NCBI GenBank assembly: GCA_963704545.1
Contig: OY969915.1
Coordinates: forward strand, 682,001-746,000
Reading direction: 5' to 3'
Origin: VRUE01 sp963704545
GTDB lineage: Bacteria > Actinomycetota > Thermoleophilia > Solirubrobacterales > 70-9
Length of the DNA: 64,000 nt
The translations under genes and the position numbers were made by a program. The notes under the pieces are model-generated. The model ran no database searches. It was given only the letters and a program-made list of their open reading frames with translations, and was not told where the DNA came from. This document shows positions 1 through 8,866 of this stretch, piece by piece; the stretch's first letter is position 1; each line of letters begins with the position of its first letter.

Positions 1-125
1 TCGCGCCGGATCAGCTCGAGGATCAGGATCATGAAGGCGACCGCCAGAACGGCCGCGATGATCCGCGTCTGTGCGGTGAGGTGGACCTGTGGGGCCTGGG
101 TCGCGGCGACCGTGAGCGCGCTCAT
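1..125 (-). CDS. DUF2304-like small membrane protein (3' part outside window)
   Basis: Reading leftwards from an ATG at 125-123, the frame stays open to the window edge. After a short polar start it enters a hydrophobic helix (IIAAVLAVAFMILILELIRR) typical of DUF2304 proteins, which often sit beside dolichol-phosphate-type glycosyltransferases. The start overlaps the stop of the upstream glycosyltransferase as ATGA (122-125), so the two are translationally coupled. A role in flipping or assisting a polyprenyl-linked sugar is family inference. Only about 41 codons are visible. Confidence 0.6.
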   Translation of the reverse strand, partial: MSALTVAATQAPQVHLTAQTRIIAAVLAVAFMILILELIRR

Positions 126-853
126 CGGTTCGCCTCGGCCCCCCGCCGGGGGCGGAACTGCCCGACCATCAGCACGATCAGGCCCTTGAAGATGAAGAAG
201 GCGGACCGCACCGGCGTCAGGAACGAGGTCCCGCCCGCCCGCTCCAGCATCCGCACCGGCAGCTCCTCCACCCGCAGGCCTTCCCTCACGGCCAGCTGCA
301 GCGACTCGATCTCGGCGAAGTCGGGCGAGTAGCGCTCGCTGAACAGCGCCATCACCCTCCGGTTCGCAGCCCGCATGCCGCTGGTCGTGTCAGTGAAGCG
401 CTGGCGCGTCGCCAGGGTCAGGAAGAAGCGGAACACGCCGATGCCGATCCGGCGCGAGATCGTCGGCTTGTAGTCGTCGCTCTCGGCCGGGCCGGGGTCG
501 CGGTAGCGCGAGCCGATCACCAGGTCGGCACGGTCGCCGCGAACCTCCTCCAGCAGCCGCGCCACCTCGGCCGGTGGGTGCTGGCCGTCGGCATCGAGGT
601 GGGCGCAGAGCTCATAGCCCTCGCGCAGGGCGTACAGGTAGCCGGTCTGCAGCGCGGCGCCGAGGCCCTGGTTGAAGGGCAGGGAGGCCACGAGGGCCCC
701 CGCGTCGCGCGCCCGCTCGGCCGTGGCGTCGGCCGAGCCGTCGTCGATCACGAGGATGTCGGCCCCGGGCATCCGGTCGCGCACGTCCGCGATCACCGAG
801 GCGACCGAGTCCTCCTCGTTCCAGGCAGGGATGAAGACCAGCGTCCGCACCAA
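122..853 (-). CDS. Glycosyltransferase family 2 (DPM1-like)
   Basis: A 243-residue GT-A fold protein that probably moves a sugar from a nucleotide donor to a polyprenyl phosphate or cell-surface acceptor. The N-terminal IPAWNEE motif, the VIDDGSAD loop and the metal-binding HLDADGQHP motif near residue 88 are all present. Length and the lack of C-terminal membrane helices match the short dolichol-phosphate-mannosyltransferase-like clade. It overlaps the following DUF2304 gene by 4 bp, the usual pairing for this family. The acceptor cannot be told from sequence. Confidence 0.85.
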   Translation of the reverse strand: MVRTLVFIPAWNEEDSVASVIADVRDRMPGADILVIDDGSADATAERARDAGALVASLPFNQGLGAALQTGYLYALREGYELCAHLDADGQHPPAEVARLLEEVRGDRADLVIGSRYRDPGPAESDDYKPTISRRIGIGVFRFFLTLATRQRFTDTTSGMRAANRRVMALFSERYSPDFAEIESLQLAVREGLRVEELPVRMLERAGGTSFLTPVRSAFFIFKGLIVLMVGQFRPRRGAEANR

Positions 854-901
854 CCGATTCTCCCATGAAGGCCCGGCGGCCCCAGAGCACGCCCCAAGGG
901 G

Positions 902-945
902 GTGTCTGAGCTTAGGGGGTCATATGGCCCCCTAAGCTCAGACAC
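902..945. repeat. Perfect 18-bp hairpin, family D copy 1
   Basis: Arms at 902-919 and 928-945 are perfectly complementary around an 8-nt loop (TCATATGG). The arm reads GTGTCTGAGCTTAGGGGG. A decayed relative lies at 63236-63290. It sits between the divergently transcribed glycosyltransferase and histidine kinase genes, so it is not at a gene 3' end and a simple terminator role is unlikely. Confidence 0.75.
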
Positions 946-981
946 GGCCTGCTGAAGCGGCGTTTGTGTTAGTAACTCTTC

Positions 982-2280
982 ATGAGAAGGATCGGGATGA
1001 GGCTGTGGCTCGGCGGCGCGTTTGCCGCCGTTTCGCTGATCACCGCCTTCGCCGTCTACCTCTTCGGCGACGACCAGCGTGCTCTGGTCGTCTCGGTCGT
1101 GATAGGCGTCCTCGCCGGCTTCCTGATCGCGGTCGCGATCTCCCACCGTGTCTCACGCTTGGCCCAGGCGGCGGGGGAGATGGCCGCGGGGTCATTCGAC
1201 GTTCCGCTGACGGTCTCCGGGCCCGACGAGATCGGCGACCTCGCTCGCGCCCTGGAGTCGATGCGCGCCTCGCTCAAAGAGAGCTTCGGCGTGCTCACCG
1301 CCGACCGCAACAAGCTCGAGGCGATCTTCGACGGCCTCACCGACGCGGTGATGGTGGTCGACGACGAGGGCCCGGTGCGCTTCTCCAACAGCGCCGCGGT
1401 CGAGCTGCTCGAAGGCGGGCGGCCGCCGGAGGCGATGCTTCCCCAGCTCCGCCGCGCCGCCGAGTTCGGCTTCGCGGCCCACCCGGCGCTGCGGATCGGC
1501 GACCGCGCCTACGCGATGCAGGCGCGCGCCCTGCCCGGCGAGCGAGCGGTCCTCGCCGTCGTCCGCGATCGCACCGAAGAGATGCGGCGCGAGTTCGCCG
1601 AAGCCGACTTCGTCTCCAACGCCGCCCATGAGCTGCGCAACCCGCTGGCCGGGATCTCCGGCGCGATCGAGGTGCTGCAGAGCGGCGCCAAGGACGACCC
1701 CCGCGCCCGCGACCACTTCCTCACCCGCCTCGGCGAGGACGCCGAGCGGATGAACCGCCTCACGCAGTCGCTGCTCACCCTCGCCCGGGTCGAGTCGGTC
1801 GGGGCGGGGGAGACCGAGGTGGTCGACGTGCCGGTCGCGATCCGGGACGTCGTCGCCGCGGTTGAGCCGCCCAAGCACATCGACCTCGTCGTCGAGGCCG
1901 AGCCCGATCTGGCCGCCAAGGGGGACCCGACCCTGTTGCGCCAGGTGATGATCGGCCTGCTCACGAACGCGTTCAAGAACACGCCACCCCCCGGCACCGT
2001 TACGGTTCGCGGCCGGCATGACGACGAGGCGAACGTGATCATGGAAGTCATCGACACAGGCACGGGCATCCCCGCGGCGGAGATCGAGCGCGTCTTCGAG
2101 CGCTTCTACCGCCGCAGCGAGACCCGCAAGCAGGAGGGCTTCGGCCTCGGCCTGGCGATCGCCAGGCGGATGGTCGACGTGATGGGCGGCCAGATCGGCG
2201 CCACCTCGACCGAGGGCGAGGGCAGTACCTTCTGGGTTCGCCTCCCCATCGCCCAGCCGAGCACGACCCCGGTGGCCTGA
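982..2280 (+). CDS. Sensor histidine kinase, HAMP-PAS-HisKA-HATPase
   Basis: Membrane kinase of a two-component system. Two helices (about residues 8-28 and 36-54) are separated by only about seven polar residues, so there is almost no extracellular sensor. A HAMP linker, a PAS-like domain (about 110-195), the phospho-acceptor motif HELRNPL (His216), an N box around Asn329, the G1 box DTGTGI and the G2 box GFGLGLA follow. Signal input is probably membrane or cytoplasmic via PAS. ATG 997 has the better upstream purine tract (GAGAAGGA) and may be the true start. The response regulator begins 2 bp after the stop. Confidence 0.88.
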   Translation: MRRIGMRLWLGGAFAAVSLITAFAVYLFGDDQRALVVSVVIGVLAGFLIAVAISHRVSRLAQAAGEMAAGSFDVPLTVSGPDEIGDLARALESMRASLKESFGVLTADRNKLEAIFDGLTDAVMVVDDEGPVRFSNSAAVELLEGGRPPEAMLPQLRRAAEFGFAAHPALRIGDRAYAMQARALPGERAVLAVVRDRTEEMRREFAEADFVSNAAHELRNPLAGISGAIEVLQSGAKDDPRARDHFLTRLGEDAERMNRLTQSLLTLARVESVGAGETEVVDVPVAIRDVVAAVEPPKHIDLVVEAEPDLAAKGDPTLLRQVMIGLLTNAFKNTPPPGTVTVRGRHDDEANVIMEVIDTGTGIPAAEIERVFERFYRRSETRKQEGFGLGLAIARRMVDVMGGQIGATSTEGEGSTFWVRLPIAQPSTTPVA

Positions 2281-2282
2281 CG

Positions 2283-2990
2283 GTGAGCATCGGGCGCATC
2301 CTCGTCGCCGACGACGAGCCCTCCGTCCGCGAGTCGGTCGGCTACGCGCTCGCCCAGGACGGCTTCGACGTCGACGTCGCCGAGGACGGCACCGAAGCCG
2401 CCGAGAAAGTCAGCGGCGACACCGTCCCCTACGACCTGTTGATCCTCGACATCATGATGCCGGGGCCCAGCGGCCTCGACATCTGCCGCGAGGTGCGATC
2501 GCGCAGCGCCGTGCCGATCATCGTCCTCACCGCCAAGGACGCCGAGGTCGACAAGGTGGTCGGCCTGGAGGTCGGTGCCGACGACTACGTCACCAAGCCC
2601 TTCTCCGTGCGCGAGCTGCTCGGCCGCGTGCGCGCCCAGCTGCGTCGCCGCGAGCTCGACCGCGGCCCGCTCAACCAGGCCGTGCGGATCGAAGCCGGGC
2701 CGGTGGCGATCGACCTCGTCCGCCACGTGGCGATGGTCCGCGAGGTGCCGATCAGCCTGACCCGCTCGGAGTTCCAGCTTCTACGCCTCCTGGTCAGCCG
2801 CCCCGGCGAGGTCTTCGCCCGCCGCCAGATCATGGAGGAGCTCTGGCAGACCGAGTTCGACGGCGACGAGCGCGCCTGCGACGTCCACATCTCGAACCTC
2901 CGCCAGAAGGTCGAGCGCGACCCCCAGCGCCCCGAACTGGTCGTCACCGTGCGCGGCGTCGGCTACAAGTTCGAAGGCGGGCCGGCTTGA
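2283..2990 (+). CDS. OmpR/PhoB-family response regulator
   Basis: A 235-residue DNA-binding response regulator starting at GTG, 2 bp behind the kinase stop, so the pair is one operon. The receiver domain shows the acidic pair DD at 10-11, phospho-acceptor Asp56 (LILDIMMPG) and the TKPF lysine motif. The C-terminal half is an OmpR winged helix (LTRSEFQLLRLL, then DVHISNLRQKVE and VRGVGYKFE). Targets are not evident, although the copper-protein operon is directly convergent with it. Confidence 0.92.
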   Translation: MSIGRILVADDEPSVRESVGYALAQDGFDVDVAEDGTEAAEKVSGDTVPYDLLILDIMMPGPSGLDICREVRSRSAVPIIVLTAKDAEVDKVVGLEVGADDYVTKPFSVRELLGRVRAQLRRRELDRGPLNQAVRIEAGPVAIDLVRHVAMVREVPISLTRSEFQLLRLLVSRPGEVFARRQIMEELWQTEFDGDERACDVHISNLRQKVERDPQRPELVVTVRGVGYKFEGGPA

Positions 2991-2997
2991 CCGGCGG

Positions 2998-3750
2998 CTA
3001 GCCCACGATCGCCAAGCGCTTGCGGACCGGCTTGGAGGTGTTGGCCGAGAGGTCCTTGGTGCGCAGGATCACGACGTAGCGGCCCGGGCGGGCCTTGAAG
3101 TGCTTTGAGTGGGCACCGAGGAAGAAGCGGTTGATGCCGATGAACGCCTTCCACTCGGCGTAGCCGTTGAACTTGCGACCGCCCTTGGGGCGGAGGCGGT
3201 AGTACTCGGCCTCGAGAGTCCCGCGCTCGCTTATCTGGGCGGTGGCCAGCGTGCCGCCGCGGCCATGCAGCTGCCGGCGCCTGACGCTCACCCCACCCAG
3301 GGTCGGCCTCTTCACGTCGAGCTTGAGCGGCGCCTGCGGCCCGGGGTCGGAGTTCGGGTCGCCGGGCACGTCGGAGACGGTGACCTCGCCACGTACGGAG
3401 GAGTGCAGCTTGCAAAGGAACGCGTAGGTGCCGGGCTGGGAGAACTGCAGCGTGAAGGAGTCGCCGAGCTGGTGGCTGGGAGCGTCGGTGGCGGGGTCGG
3501 AGTCCCAGCCGAGCGCGTTGGCGGAGACGCCGGTCACCGAGTGGGCCAGGTCCGGCCCGATCCAGTCCCAGGTCACCTTCTCGCCCAGGTCGATCTGGAC
3601 CTGGGCGTTCGACCAGGCGAAGTTGGAGATCGAGATCCGCGTGTTGGCGGCGTCGGCCGCGGGGGCCGCCAGCAGCGCCATTGCGGTCGCGGTTATCGCC
3701 GCATAGCGGACACGACTGCGACCGCGAGCCTTCAGGAGACGACGTACCAA
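2998..3750 (-). CDS. Secreted cupredoxin-domain protein
   Basis: A cupredoxin fold with candidate copper ligands in DLAHSVTG (His) and FLCKLHSSVRG (Cys, His); a normal axial Met is not obvious. The N-terminus carries a hydrophobic export segment ending near APAADA. The C-terminal half, after a proline-rich linker, is basic and beta-rich, probably a second Ig-like domain. The start is uncertain: no ATG or GTG precedes the signal segment, and TTG 3750, inside the end of the oxidase gene, is the best candidate. It is last in a four-gene secreted operon, so electron transfer to or from the neighbouring oxidase is plausible. Confidence 0.7.
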   Translation of the reverse strand: MVRRLLKARGRSRVRYAAITATAMALLAAPAADAANTRISISNFAWSNAQVQIDLGEKVTWDWIGPDLAHSVTGVSANALGWDSDPATDAPSHQLGDSFTLQFSQPGTYAFLCKLHSSVRGEVTVSDVPGDPNSDPGPQAPLKLDVKRPTLGGVSVRRRQLHGRGGTLATAQISERGTLEAEYYRLRPKGGRKFNGYAEWKAFIGINRFFLGAHSKHFKARPGRYVVILRTKDLSANTSKPVRKRLAIVG

Positions 3751-4781
3751 CCGTTCATCCCCTGGTGGAGGTGCTGGAAGACGTGGCAGTGGTAGAACCA
3801 GCGGCCGGGGTTGTCCTCGACGATCTCGAAGCTGAAGGAGTCGGCCGGGCCGAAGGCCTTGTTGTCGACGATCGTGCCGTCGGGCTCCGTCCAGCGATGC
3901 CCGTGCAGGTGGAAGGTGTGGAGGAAGTTGTCGACGCCGTAGACGTGGAACGCGACCCGCTCGCCGACCTTCGCTTCCAGGGTCGGCGTGTTGCCGGCGT
4001 AGGCCCTGCCGTTGACGCAGTAGTAGGTGTTGCGCAGCCCCGTGGTCGAGGGGTCCCAGGTGTGGAAGGCGAGGAAGAAGTCGCGGTTGGGCCGCGCTTC
4101 CCCCGCCTTGCGGATCAGCAGGGGGCCGAAGAGGCCGCGGAAGACCGGCAGCGGGTCCATCGGCCCGTGGTCGTGGTAGAGCCAGGTCCCTTCGGTCCCC
4201 TCGCGGCATTCCCAGACGTAGGTGAAGGTGCGGTTGCGCTGGACGAAGCCGCCGGGGTCGGTCCACCTGCCCTTGTAGGCGCCGTCCATTTCGCTGGAGT
4301 AGAAGATCCCGTGCGGGTGCATGGTCACCGGCGCTTTCAGCTTGTTGCGAAAGTGGATGACGACCGTGTCGCCGACTTCCGCCTCGATCGTCGGCCCCGG
4401 CACGGTGGCCGGCCCGAGCGGCGCCTCGAAGCCGGGAGAGTAGGGGCGGTAGGCGTAGGCGTTGAAGGTCGTGTGGCCCTTGACCGGCTCGGCCATCATC
4501 TGGTCGCGGTGGGTGGGGACGATGTTCCAGCTTCGCTGCTCGGCGGCGATCCAGTACTCGCGGACCTGCGCCACGGAGGCGCTCGCCGTCACCGTCGCAG
4601 CGGCCGAGGCGGCGCTGCCGTTGGCGGCCGCGACCCGCGGCGGCACCTCGACGCCGCCGGCCAGCCGGTCGACGTCGATCTGCCCCTCCTCGGTGCTCAC
4701 CCGCTGGCCCGCCAGCGTGCAGACGAAGGCCGCCCCGGTGAGACCGAGGAAGGAGCGGCGGTCCAGTGGGCTGGGACTCAC
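3732..4781 (-). CDS. Two-domain multicopper oxidase (laccase-like)
   Basis: A 349-residue exported oxidase beginning at GTG. The N-terminus (DRRSFLGLTGAAF) resembles a twin-arginine signal. All four copper motifs are visible: HPHG, WLYHDHG, HTFHLHGH and HCHVFQHLHQGM, so type 1, 2 and 3 centres should be complete. The length fits two-domain multicopper oxidases, which work as trimers and oxidise phenols or metal ions. Cupredoxin genes lie on both sides in the same operon and could be redox partners. The substrate is unknown. Confidence 0.85.
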   Translation of the reverse strand: MSPSPLDRRSFLGLTGAAFVCTLAGQRVSTEEGQIDVDRLAGGVEVPPRVAAANGSAASAAATVTASASVAQVREYWIAAEQRSWNIVPTHRDQMMAEPVKGHTTFNAYAYRPYSPGFEAPLGPATVPGPTIEAEVGDTVVIHFRNKLKAPVTMHPHGIFYSSEMDGAYKGRWTDPGGFVQRNRTFTYVWECREGTEGTWLYHDHGPMDPLPVFRGLFGPLLIRKAGEARPNRDFFLAFHTWDPSTTGLRNTYYCVNGRAYAGNTPTLEAKVGERVAFHVYGVDNFLHTFHLHGHRWTEPDGTIVDNKAFGPADSFSFEIVEDNPGRWFYHCHVFQHLHQGMNGWYVVS

Positions 4782-4788
4782 CGCCCGC

Positions 4789-5175
4789 CTACTTCTTCAC
4801 CGTCACCGTCAGCTTCATCTTCGTCGGGTGGATCGTGCAGATGAAGCGGTAGCTGCCGGGAGTGGGGAAGGCCTTGACGAAGGTGGCGTTGGTGACCGCC
4901 GTCGTCCCGGTCGAGTACGTGCCCTTCTTCTTCAGGCCCTTCGGCCCCTGCTTCAGGTGCACGTCGTGGGACTCGACGTTGGTCGCCGCCCACACCCACT
5001 TGACCTTTCCGCCCTCGCGGATCGTCACCGCGCTCGGCGCGAAGAAGAAGTCGGCGACTTCGACGACCTTCGGCTTCGCCGTCCCGGCGGCCGGGCTCGA
5101 CGCAGCGGAGCCGGCGATGCCGGCGAGAGCCAGGCAGGCCGCCCCCGCCACAGCCCGTCCCCGGATGCCCCTCAC
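4789..5175 (-). CDS. Small secreted plastocyanin/azurin-like cupredoxin
   Basis: About 128 residues with an N-terminal signal segment (AVAGAACLALAGIAGSAAS) and a compact blue-copper domain. Candidate ligands are His in ESHDVHL and Cys/His/Met in FICTIHPTKM, a full type 1 set. GTG 5175 is preferred because it overlaps the upstream stop as GTGA; GTG 5181 is an alternative. It is second in the beta-helix/cupredoxin/oxidase/cupredoxin operon and would shuttle electrons outside the membrane. Confidence 0.75.
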   Translation of the reverse strand: MRGIRGRAVAGAACLALAGIAGSAASSPAAGTAKPKVVEVADFFFAPSAVTIREGGKVKWVWAATNVESHDVHLKQGPKGLKKKGTYSTGTTAVTNATFVKAFPTPGSYRFICTIHPTKMKLTVTVKK

Positions 5176-6719
5176 GGGCACGCCACCTCACCCGGCTGGG
5201 CCGGGACCTCGACTGGCGTGAAGCTCTCGAACGCCGGGTGGGCCGGCACCCGCCGCACCCAACTGCACTCCTGGTTCTGCGGCGGGCTCTGCCCGGCATA
5301 GCCGAGGATCGTCGCCGGGTTGCTCAGGTCGGTGAGGACGACCTGGATGCCGGCGAAGAGGTTGATGCTCTGCACCCGGTCGGCCAGCACGGGAGGCTGC
5401 GGGCAGCCGGGATAGATCTGGCTCAGCGGCACCGTGCCGTTTCCCGGGGCGAAGGTCGAGCCTCCGCTGTTGCCGGCCCAGCAGTTGCCGCCACCGGTCG
5501 CGTCGCTGAGGAAGTCGTATTCCCCGTTCGGGTCGGCCCCGCCCCGCCCCATCGTGTTTTCGGCGATCTGGTTGTTGATGCTCCTGGCGTCGTTGCCCTC
5601 GTTTGCGACGAAGGATTCCCCCGGCCCCGAGAAGGACGCGATGCCCCACTTGTAGTTGCCGAAGACGTTGTTCTGCCGCACGATGTTGCCGGCGCCGCCG
5701 TAGAGGATGATGCCGGTCCCCGTCGGGTAGTTGATGGTCAGCCCGGAGAGCTCACCCAGTCCCGCCGAGACCGTTTTGAAGGACGAGCCGGAGAGGAAGT
5801 AGTCGTAGTTGTTCCAGAACACGTTGTTGCGTTCGAAGTAGTTCCACCCGTTCGGCTCGTACCCCTCGCTGTCGAGCGTGTTGGGCACGATCCCGGCACC
5901 GTTGTTGTAGAAGTCGGATTCGACGATCTTCACGTACTTCGAGTTGGTGCCGGAGTAGCCGAGCACGTTTTCGTAGCTGGCCAGGTCACGCAGGACGGTC
6001 CACTTCGGCTTCGCCTGGCAGGGCACCGGCGCGTCGCCGTGGTTGGTCCAGGTGGTGGTGTCGCAGGGCGTTTCGCCGACGTAGAAGGCGGAGTCGCCGT
6101 GACGCCAGCCGCTCGAGTGGAGCATCTTGCCGCCCAGGCAGCCCTTGGCGAAGAGGCCGTAGGAGCGGTTGCCGGAGGCGAGCAGGTTTTCCATCTTGTA
6201 GCCGTCGCATTCCTGGCCGGCCTGGGTCGCGGCGTGGATGAAGAAGCCGTTCGATTCGTAGTTGCGCGCCCACAGGTTGCGAATCACGAGGCCGTTCACG
6301 TCGACCGCCTCGATCCCGTTCTGGGCCGGCCCCAGCTCGCCCTTGGCGTTCTTGCCTTCGAGGATCTGCTTGTGCGGGTCCTTCTTCAGCCCGACGATCT
6401 TCAGCCCGTCGAATTCCTTCTTCGCCAGCCGGCCGTTGAGCACGATGCCCTCCACGTACTTGCCCGGCTTGACCTTGACGATCGCCTGGGTGTCGCGGTT
6501 CTTCGGCTTGTTCTGAAACGAGCCGGCGGCGTCCACGGCCCGCTGGATCGTGCGGAACCTGCAGCCGTGCTTACAGGCGAGGAAGACCTTGTTCTTGGCC
6601 TGCTTCCCCTTCCCCTTCTGCTTGCTTGCCGATGCGCCCGGGCCAGCCGCTGCCGGCGCTGCCGCCATGCAGGCGAAGAGTGCGACTGCGAGGGCCGAAA
6701 CCGCGAATCTGCGCTTCAT
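5172..6719 (-). CDS. Secreted parallel beta-helix repeat protein
   Basis: A 515-residue exported protein. The start is set at ATG 6719 (MKRRFAVSALAVALFA), followed by a lysine-rich linker and then many short strands with Asn ladders (for example NYESNGFFIH, NNVFWNNYDYF, NNVFGNYKWG) typical of pectate-lyase-like right-handed beta-helices. No clear polysaccharide lyase catalytic motif was recognised. Several cysteines may form disulfides. It heads the copper-protein operon and overlaps the next gene by 4 bp, so a joint extracellular job (surface polymer binding plus oxidation) is inferred. Confidence 0.72.
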   Translation of the reverse strand: MKRRFAVSALAVALFACMAAAPAAAGPGASASKQKGKGKQAKNKVFLACKHGCRFRTIQRAVDAAGSFQNKPKNRDTQAIVKVKPGKYVEGIVLNGRLAKKEFDGLKIVGLKKDPHKQILEGKNAKGELGPAQNGIEAVDVNGLVIRNLWARNYESNGFFIHAATQAGQECDGYKMENLLASGNRSYGLFAKGCLGGKMLHSSGWRHGDSAFYVGETPCDTTTWTNHGDAPVPCQAKPKWTVLRDLASYENVLGYSGTNSKYVKIVESDFYNNGAGIVPNTLDSEGYEPNGWNYFERNNVFWNNYDYFLSGSSFKTVSAGLGELSGLTINYPTGTGIILYGGAGNIVRQNNVFGNYKWGIASFSGPGESFVANEGNDARSINNQIAENTMGRGGADPNGEYDFLSDATGGGNCWAGNSGGSTFAPGNGTVPLSQIYPGCPQPPVLADRVQSINLFAGIQVVLTDLSNPATILGYAGQSPPQNQECSWVRRVPAHPAFESFTPVEVPAQPGEVACP

Positions 6720-6862
6720 ATCTCTCCTAAGCTCCGTGGGAACGACACGAACGTGTCCCGGCCCCCCACGGGCCCCCTGCACAGAAAGACTGTAGCGCCT
6801 TTCGTAGAACAGTCCGTCGAATCCTGACCGCTTGGCGAACGAGGTCTCTCCTCGCGCTGAGA

Positions 6863-6934
6863 GCCGACGCCCGGATTTGAACCGGGGACCCCTTCATTAC
6901 GAGTGAAGTGCTCTACCAGCTGAGCTACGTCGGC
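6863..6934 (-). tRNA. tRNA-Thr (anticodon CGT)
   Basis: On the minus strand a 72-nt cloverleaf begins GCCGACG and ends CGTCGGC, a 7-bp acceptor stem. The anticodon arm is CTTCA-CTCGTAA-TGAAG with anticodon CGT, and the T arm contains GGTTCAAATCC. No CCA is encoded. Confidence 0.95.
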
Positions 6935-6983
6935 GGGTTGGGGGACATTGTAGGAGCGAGGCGGTGGTGCCGCCCCGCCCCGC

Positions 6984-8072
6984 CTAAGTGCGCGCCCGGC
7001 TCGATCTCCGCGCCTCTGCGCAGATCGGACAGTCGGGCTCGGGGACGACCGGCTCCCGTTCCACCGCCATCGTCCGCAGGTCGTAGATGTGGCCGGCGCC
7101 CAGCGTCGAGGGACGGGCGAGACCGGTCAGGTGGTGCATCACGTCGAGGCCGACCTGGCCGCCGATCAGGCCGCACGCCGGCCCCAGAGTCGCTGCGGGG
7201 GAGGTGTGGCCTCGCTGCTGCTCCATCGCCACGTCGAAGAGCGGGTAGGTGCGCCTGTAGCCGGCCTCCTGGCAGGCGAAGCACCCGGTCACCCCGGGCA
7301 CGTACAGCGGACCGACCCGGGCGACCGGCGGGAAGTGGCTCATCGCGATGAAGGGGACGCCGGTCGCGAAGCAGGCCGAGTTGATCCAGTGCTCGATGTC
7401 GTGGGCGGGCCAGTCGCAGGCGTCGATCACCATGTCGTACCCGGCGACCGTCTCGGCGACCGCCGCCTCGCTGTCGAGCTTCTGCACCCGCGCCTCGATC
7501 TTGATCGAGGAGTTGAACCCGCTCAGGCGCTCGGCGGCGGCCTCGGCCTTGAAGCGGCCGATGTCGGCCTCGCTGTAGAGGACCTGGCGGTTGAGGTTGC
7601 TCAGCTCGACCCGGTCGAAGTCGAGCAGCAGCATCTCTCCGACTCCGCAACAGGCCAGGTTCAGCGCCGACCAGCCACCGAGGCCGCCGACGCCCAGGAC
7701 GGCGACTTTCGCGGTTTCGAGCCTCTCCTGACACTCGGATGCGGTCGGGCCGGTCGAGATGTCGCTGAAGTAGCGAAGCTGGCGGTCGAAGCGCTCGAAG
7801 ACCTTCTCGCCGATCCGCTCGTCGTCCGTGGCGTCCTCGACGACGCCCAGCTCCTCGAACTGGGCGAGCAGGTCGCAGACCTCGTCCTCGCCGAACTCCT
7901 CGATCAGCTGCTCGCGCGTGTGGGTGCCGTCGAGCGCGTCGAGGAGCATCCTGCCGGCCTTGCCGGGCCTCTCGATGTGGACGTCGGTGCCGGCACTCGG
8001 CCGCAGCAGGTAGAGGTCGCCGTTGGGCGCATCCAGTTTTTGGGTCGTGCGCTTGATTCGCGGTCGGTCCAT
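6984..8072 (-). CDS. E1-like ThiF/MoeB-family adenylyltransferase with RRE-like N-terminus
   Basis: A 362-residue protein. The first 90 residues look like a PqqD/RRE peptide-binding winged helix (LLDALDGTHTREQLIEEFG). From about residue 95 an adenylating E1 domain follows with the ATP loop VLGVGGLGGW, DFDRVELSNLNRQ, and two CxxC pairs (GCFACQ, DCPICAE) for structural zinc. Such proteins activate a C-terminal carboxylate or present a leader peptide in RiPP pathways. The RBS AAGGAGGA supports ATG 8072. It is divergent from an HTH regulator, and a short ORF at 9667-9726 is a possible substrate. Confidence 0.8.
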   Translation of the reverse strand: MDRPRIKRTTQKLDAPNGDLYLLRPSAGTDVHIERPGKAGRMLLDALDGTHTREQLIEEFGEDEVCDLLAQFEELGVVEDATDDERIGEKVFERFDRQLRYFSDISTGPTASECQERLETAKVAVLGVGGLGGWSALNLACCGVGEMLLLDFDRVELSNLNRQVLYSEADIGRFKAEAAAERLSGFNSSIKIEARVQKLDSEAAVAETVAGYDMVIDACDWPAHDIEHWINSACFATGVPFIAMSHFPPVARVGPLYVPGVTGCFACQEAGYRRTYPLFDVAMEQQRGHTSPAATLGPACGLIGGQVGLDVMHHLTGLARPSTLGAGHIYDLRTMAVEREPVVPEPDCPICAEARRSSRART

Positions 8073-8235
8073 TGCGGGTCCTCCTTGTGGCTTGCACCGC
8101 TTGAGACCGAGCTAATGCTCAAATTCGTTTCAATTAATTCACGATATCTAGGGAACACGGATGACTGCCCCACCTTCTATCGGGTCTAGATTCTATTTTG
8201 GTACCCCCTTTGCCATGCCAACGGAGGAGATCGTC

Positions 8236-8841
8236 ATGCCCATACGCCACAAGAGCATCAAGATGGTGCGCAAGGACCGGCTGAAGAAGTTCTTCGACCG
8301 CCGCCTGATCGAAGCGCTCCACCACCCCGTCCGCGAGCACGTCCTCGCGGTCACGAACGAACGGGTCGCCAGCATGGTCGAAATCGGCGACGAAATCGAG
8401 CTCGACGTCGTCGCCTTCAACAAGCAGGTGAAACTCCTCGAGGAGCTCGGCTACATCGAGCTGGTCGGGACCCGGCCGGCACGCGGCGGCACCGAGCACT
8501 TCTACCGGGCGAAGGCGACCGTGTTCTTCGATGATCGAGCCTGGAAGGACGTACCGGCTTCTCTGAAAGCCGACATCGACGCCGGCTTCGTTCAGTCGCT
8601 TATCGATGATCTGGTGGCGGCCTTCAAAGCGGGCACCTACTACGCGCGCCCCGACAAGCACACGAGCTGGACGCCCGGTGTCTTCGACCGCAGGGGCTGG
8701 AAGGAAGCGATGAAGCTCCTCAACGCGACGCTGATGCGCCTGGCGGCGATTCAGCGGCGAAGCGCCCTGCGGATGATGAAGTCCGGCGAGCCGGGGATCC
8801 CGGCCACTATCGGGATCCTTGGCTTCGAGCGGTGCCCCTAG
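8236..8841 (+). CDS. ArsR-like HTH transcriptional regulator (copy 1)
   Basis: A 201-residue protein with an N-terminal winged helix (ALHHPVREHVLAV, then FNKQVKLLEELGYIELV and a RGGTEHFYRA wing) and a roughly 110-residue C-terminal helical domain. ATG 8236 is chosen because GGAGGAG lies just upstream; frame upstream of it is poorly supported. It is a clear paralog of the protein at 9945-10607, sharing the HxSWTPG and SGEPGIP/SGEEGIP motifs. It is divergent from the ThiF-like gene and could control it. Confidence 0.8.
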   Translation: MPIRHKSIKMVRKDRLKKFFDRRLIEALHHPVREHVLAVTNERVASMVEIGDEIELDVVAFNKQVKLLEELGYIELVGTRPARGGTEHFYRAKATVFFDDRAWKDVPASLKADIDAGFVQSLIDDLVAAFKAGTYYARPDKHTSWTPGVFDRRGWKEAMKLLNATLMRLAAIQRRSALRMMKSGEPGIPATIGILGFERCP

Positions 8842-8866
8842 TTCATGTGGCCTCGAAGCCGTCGCT

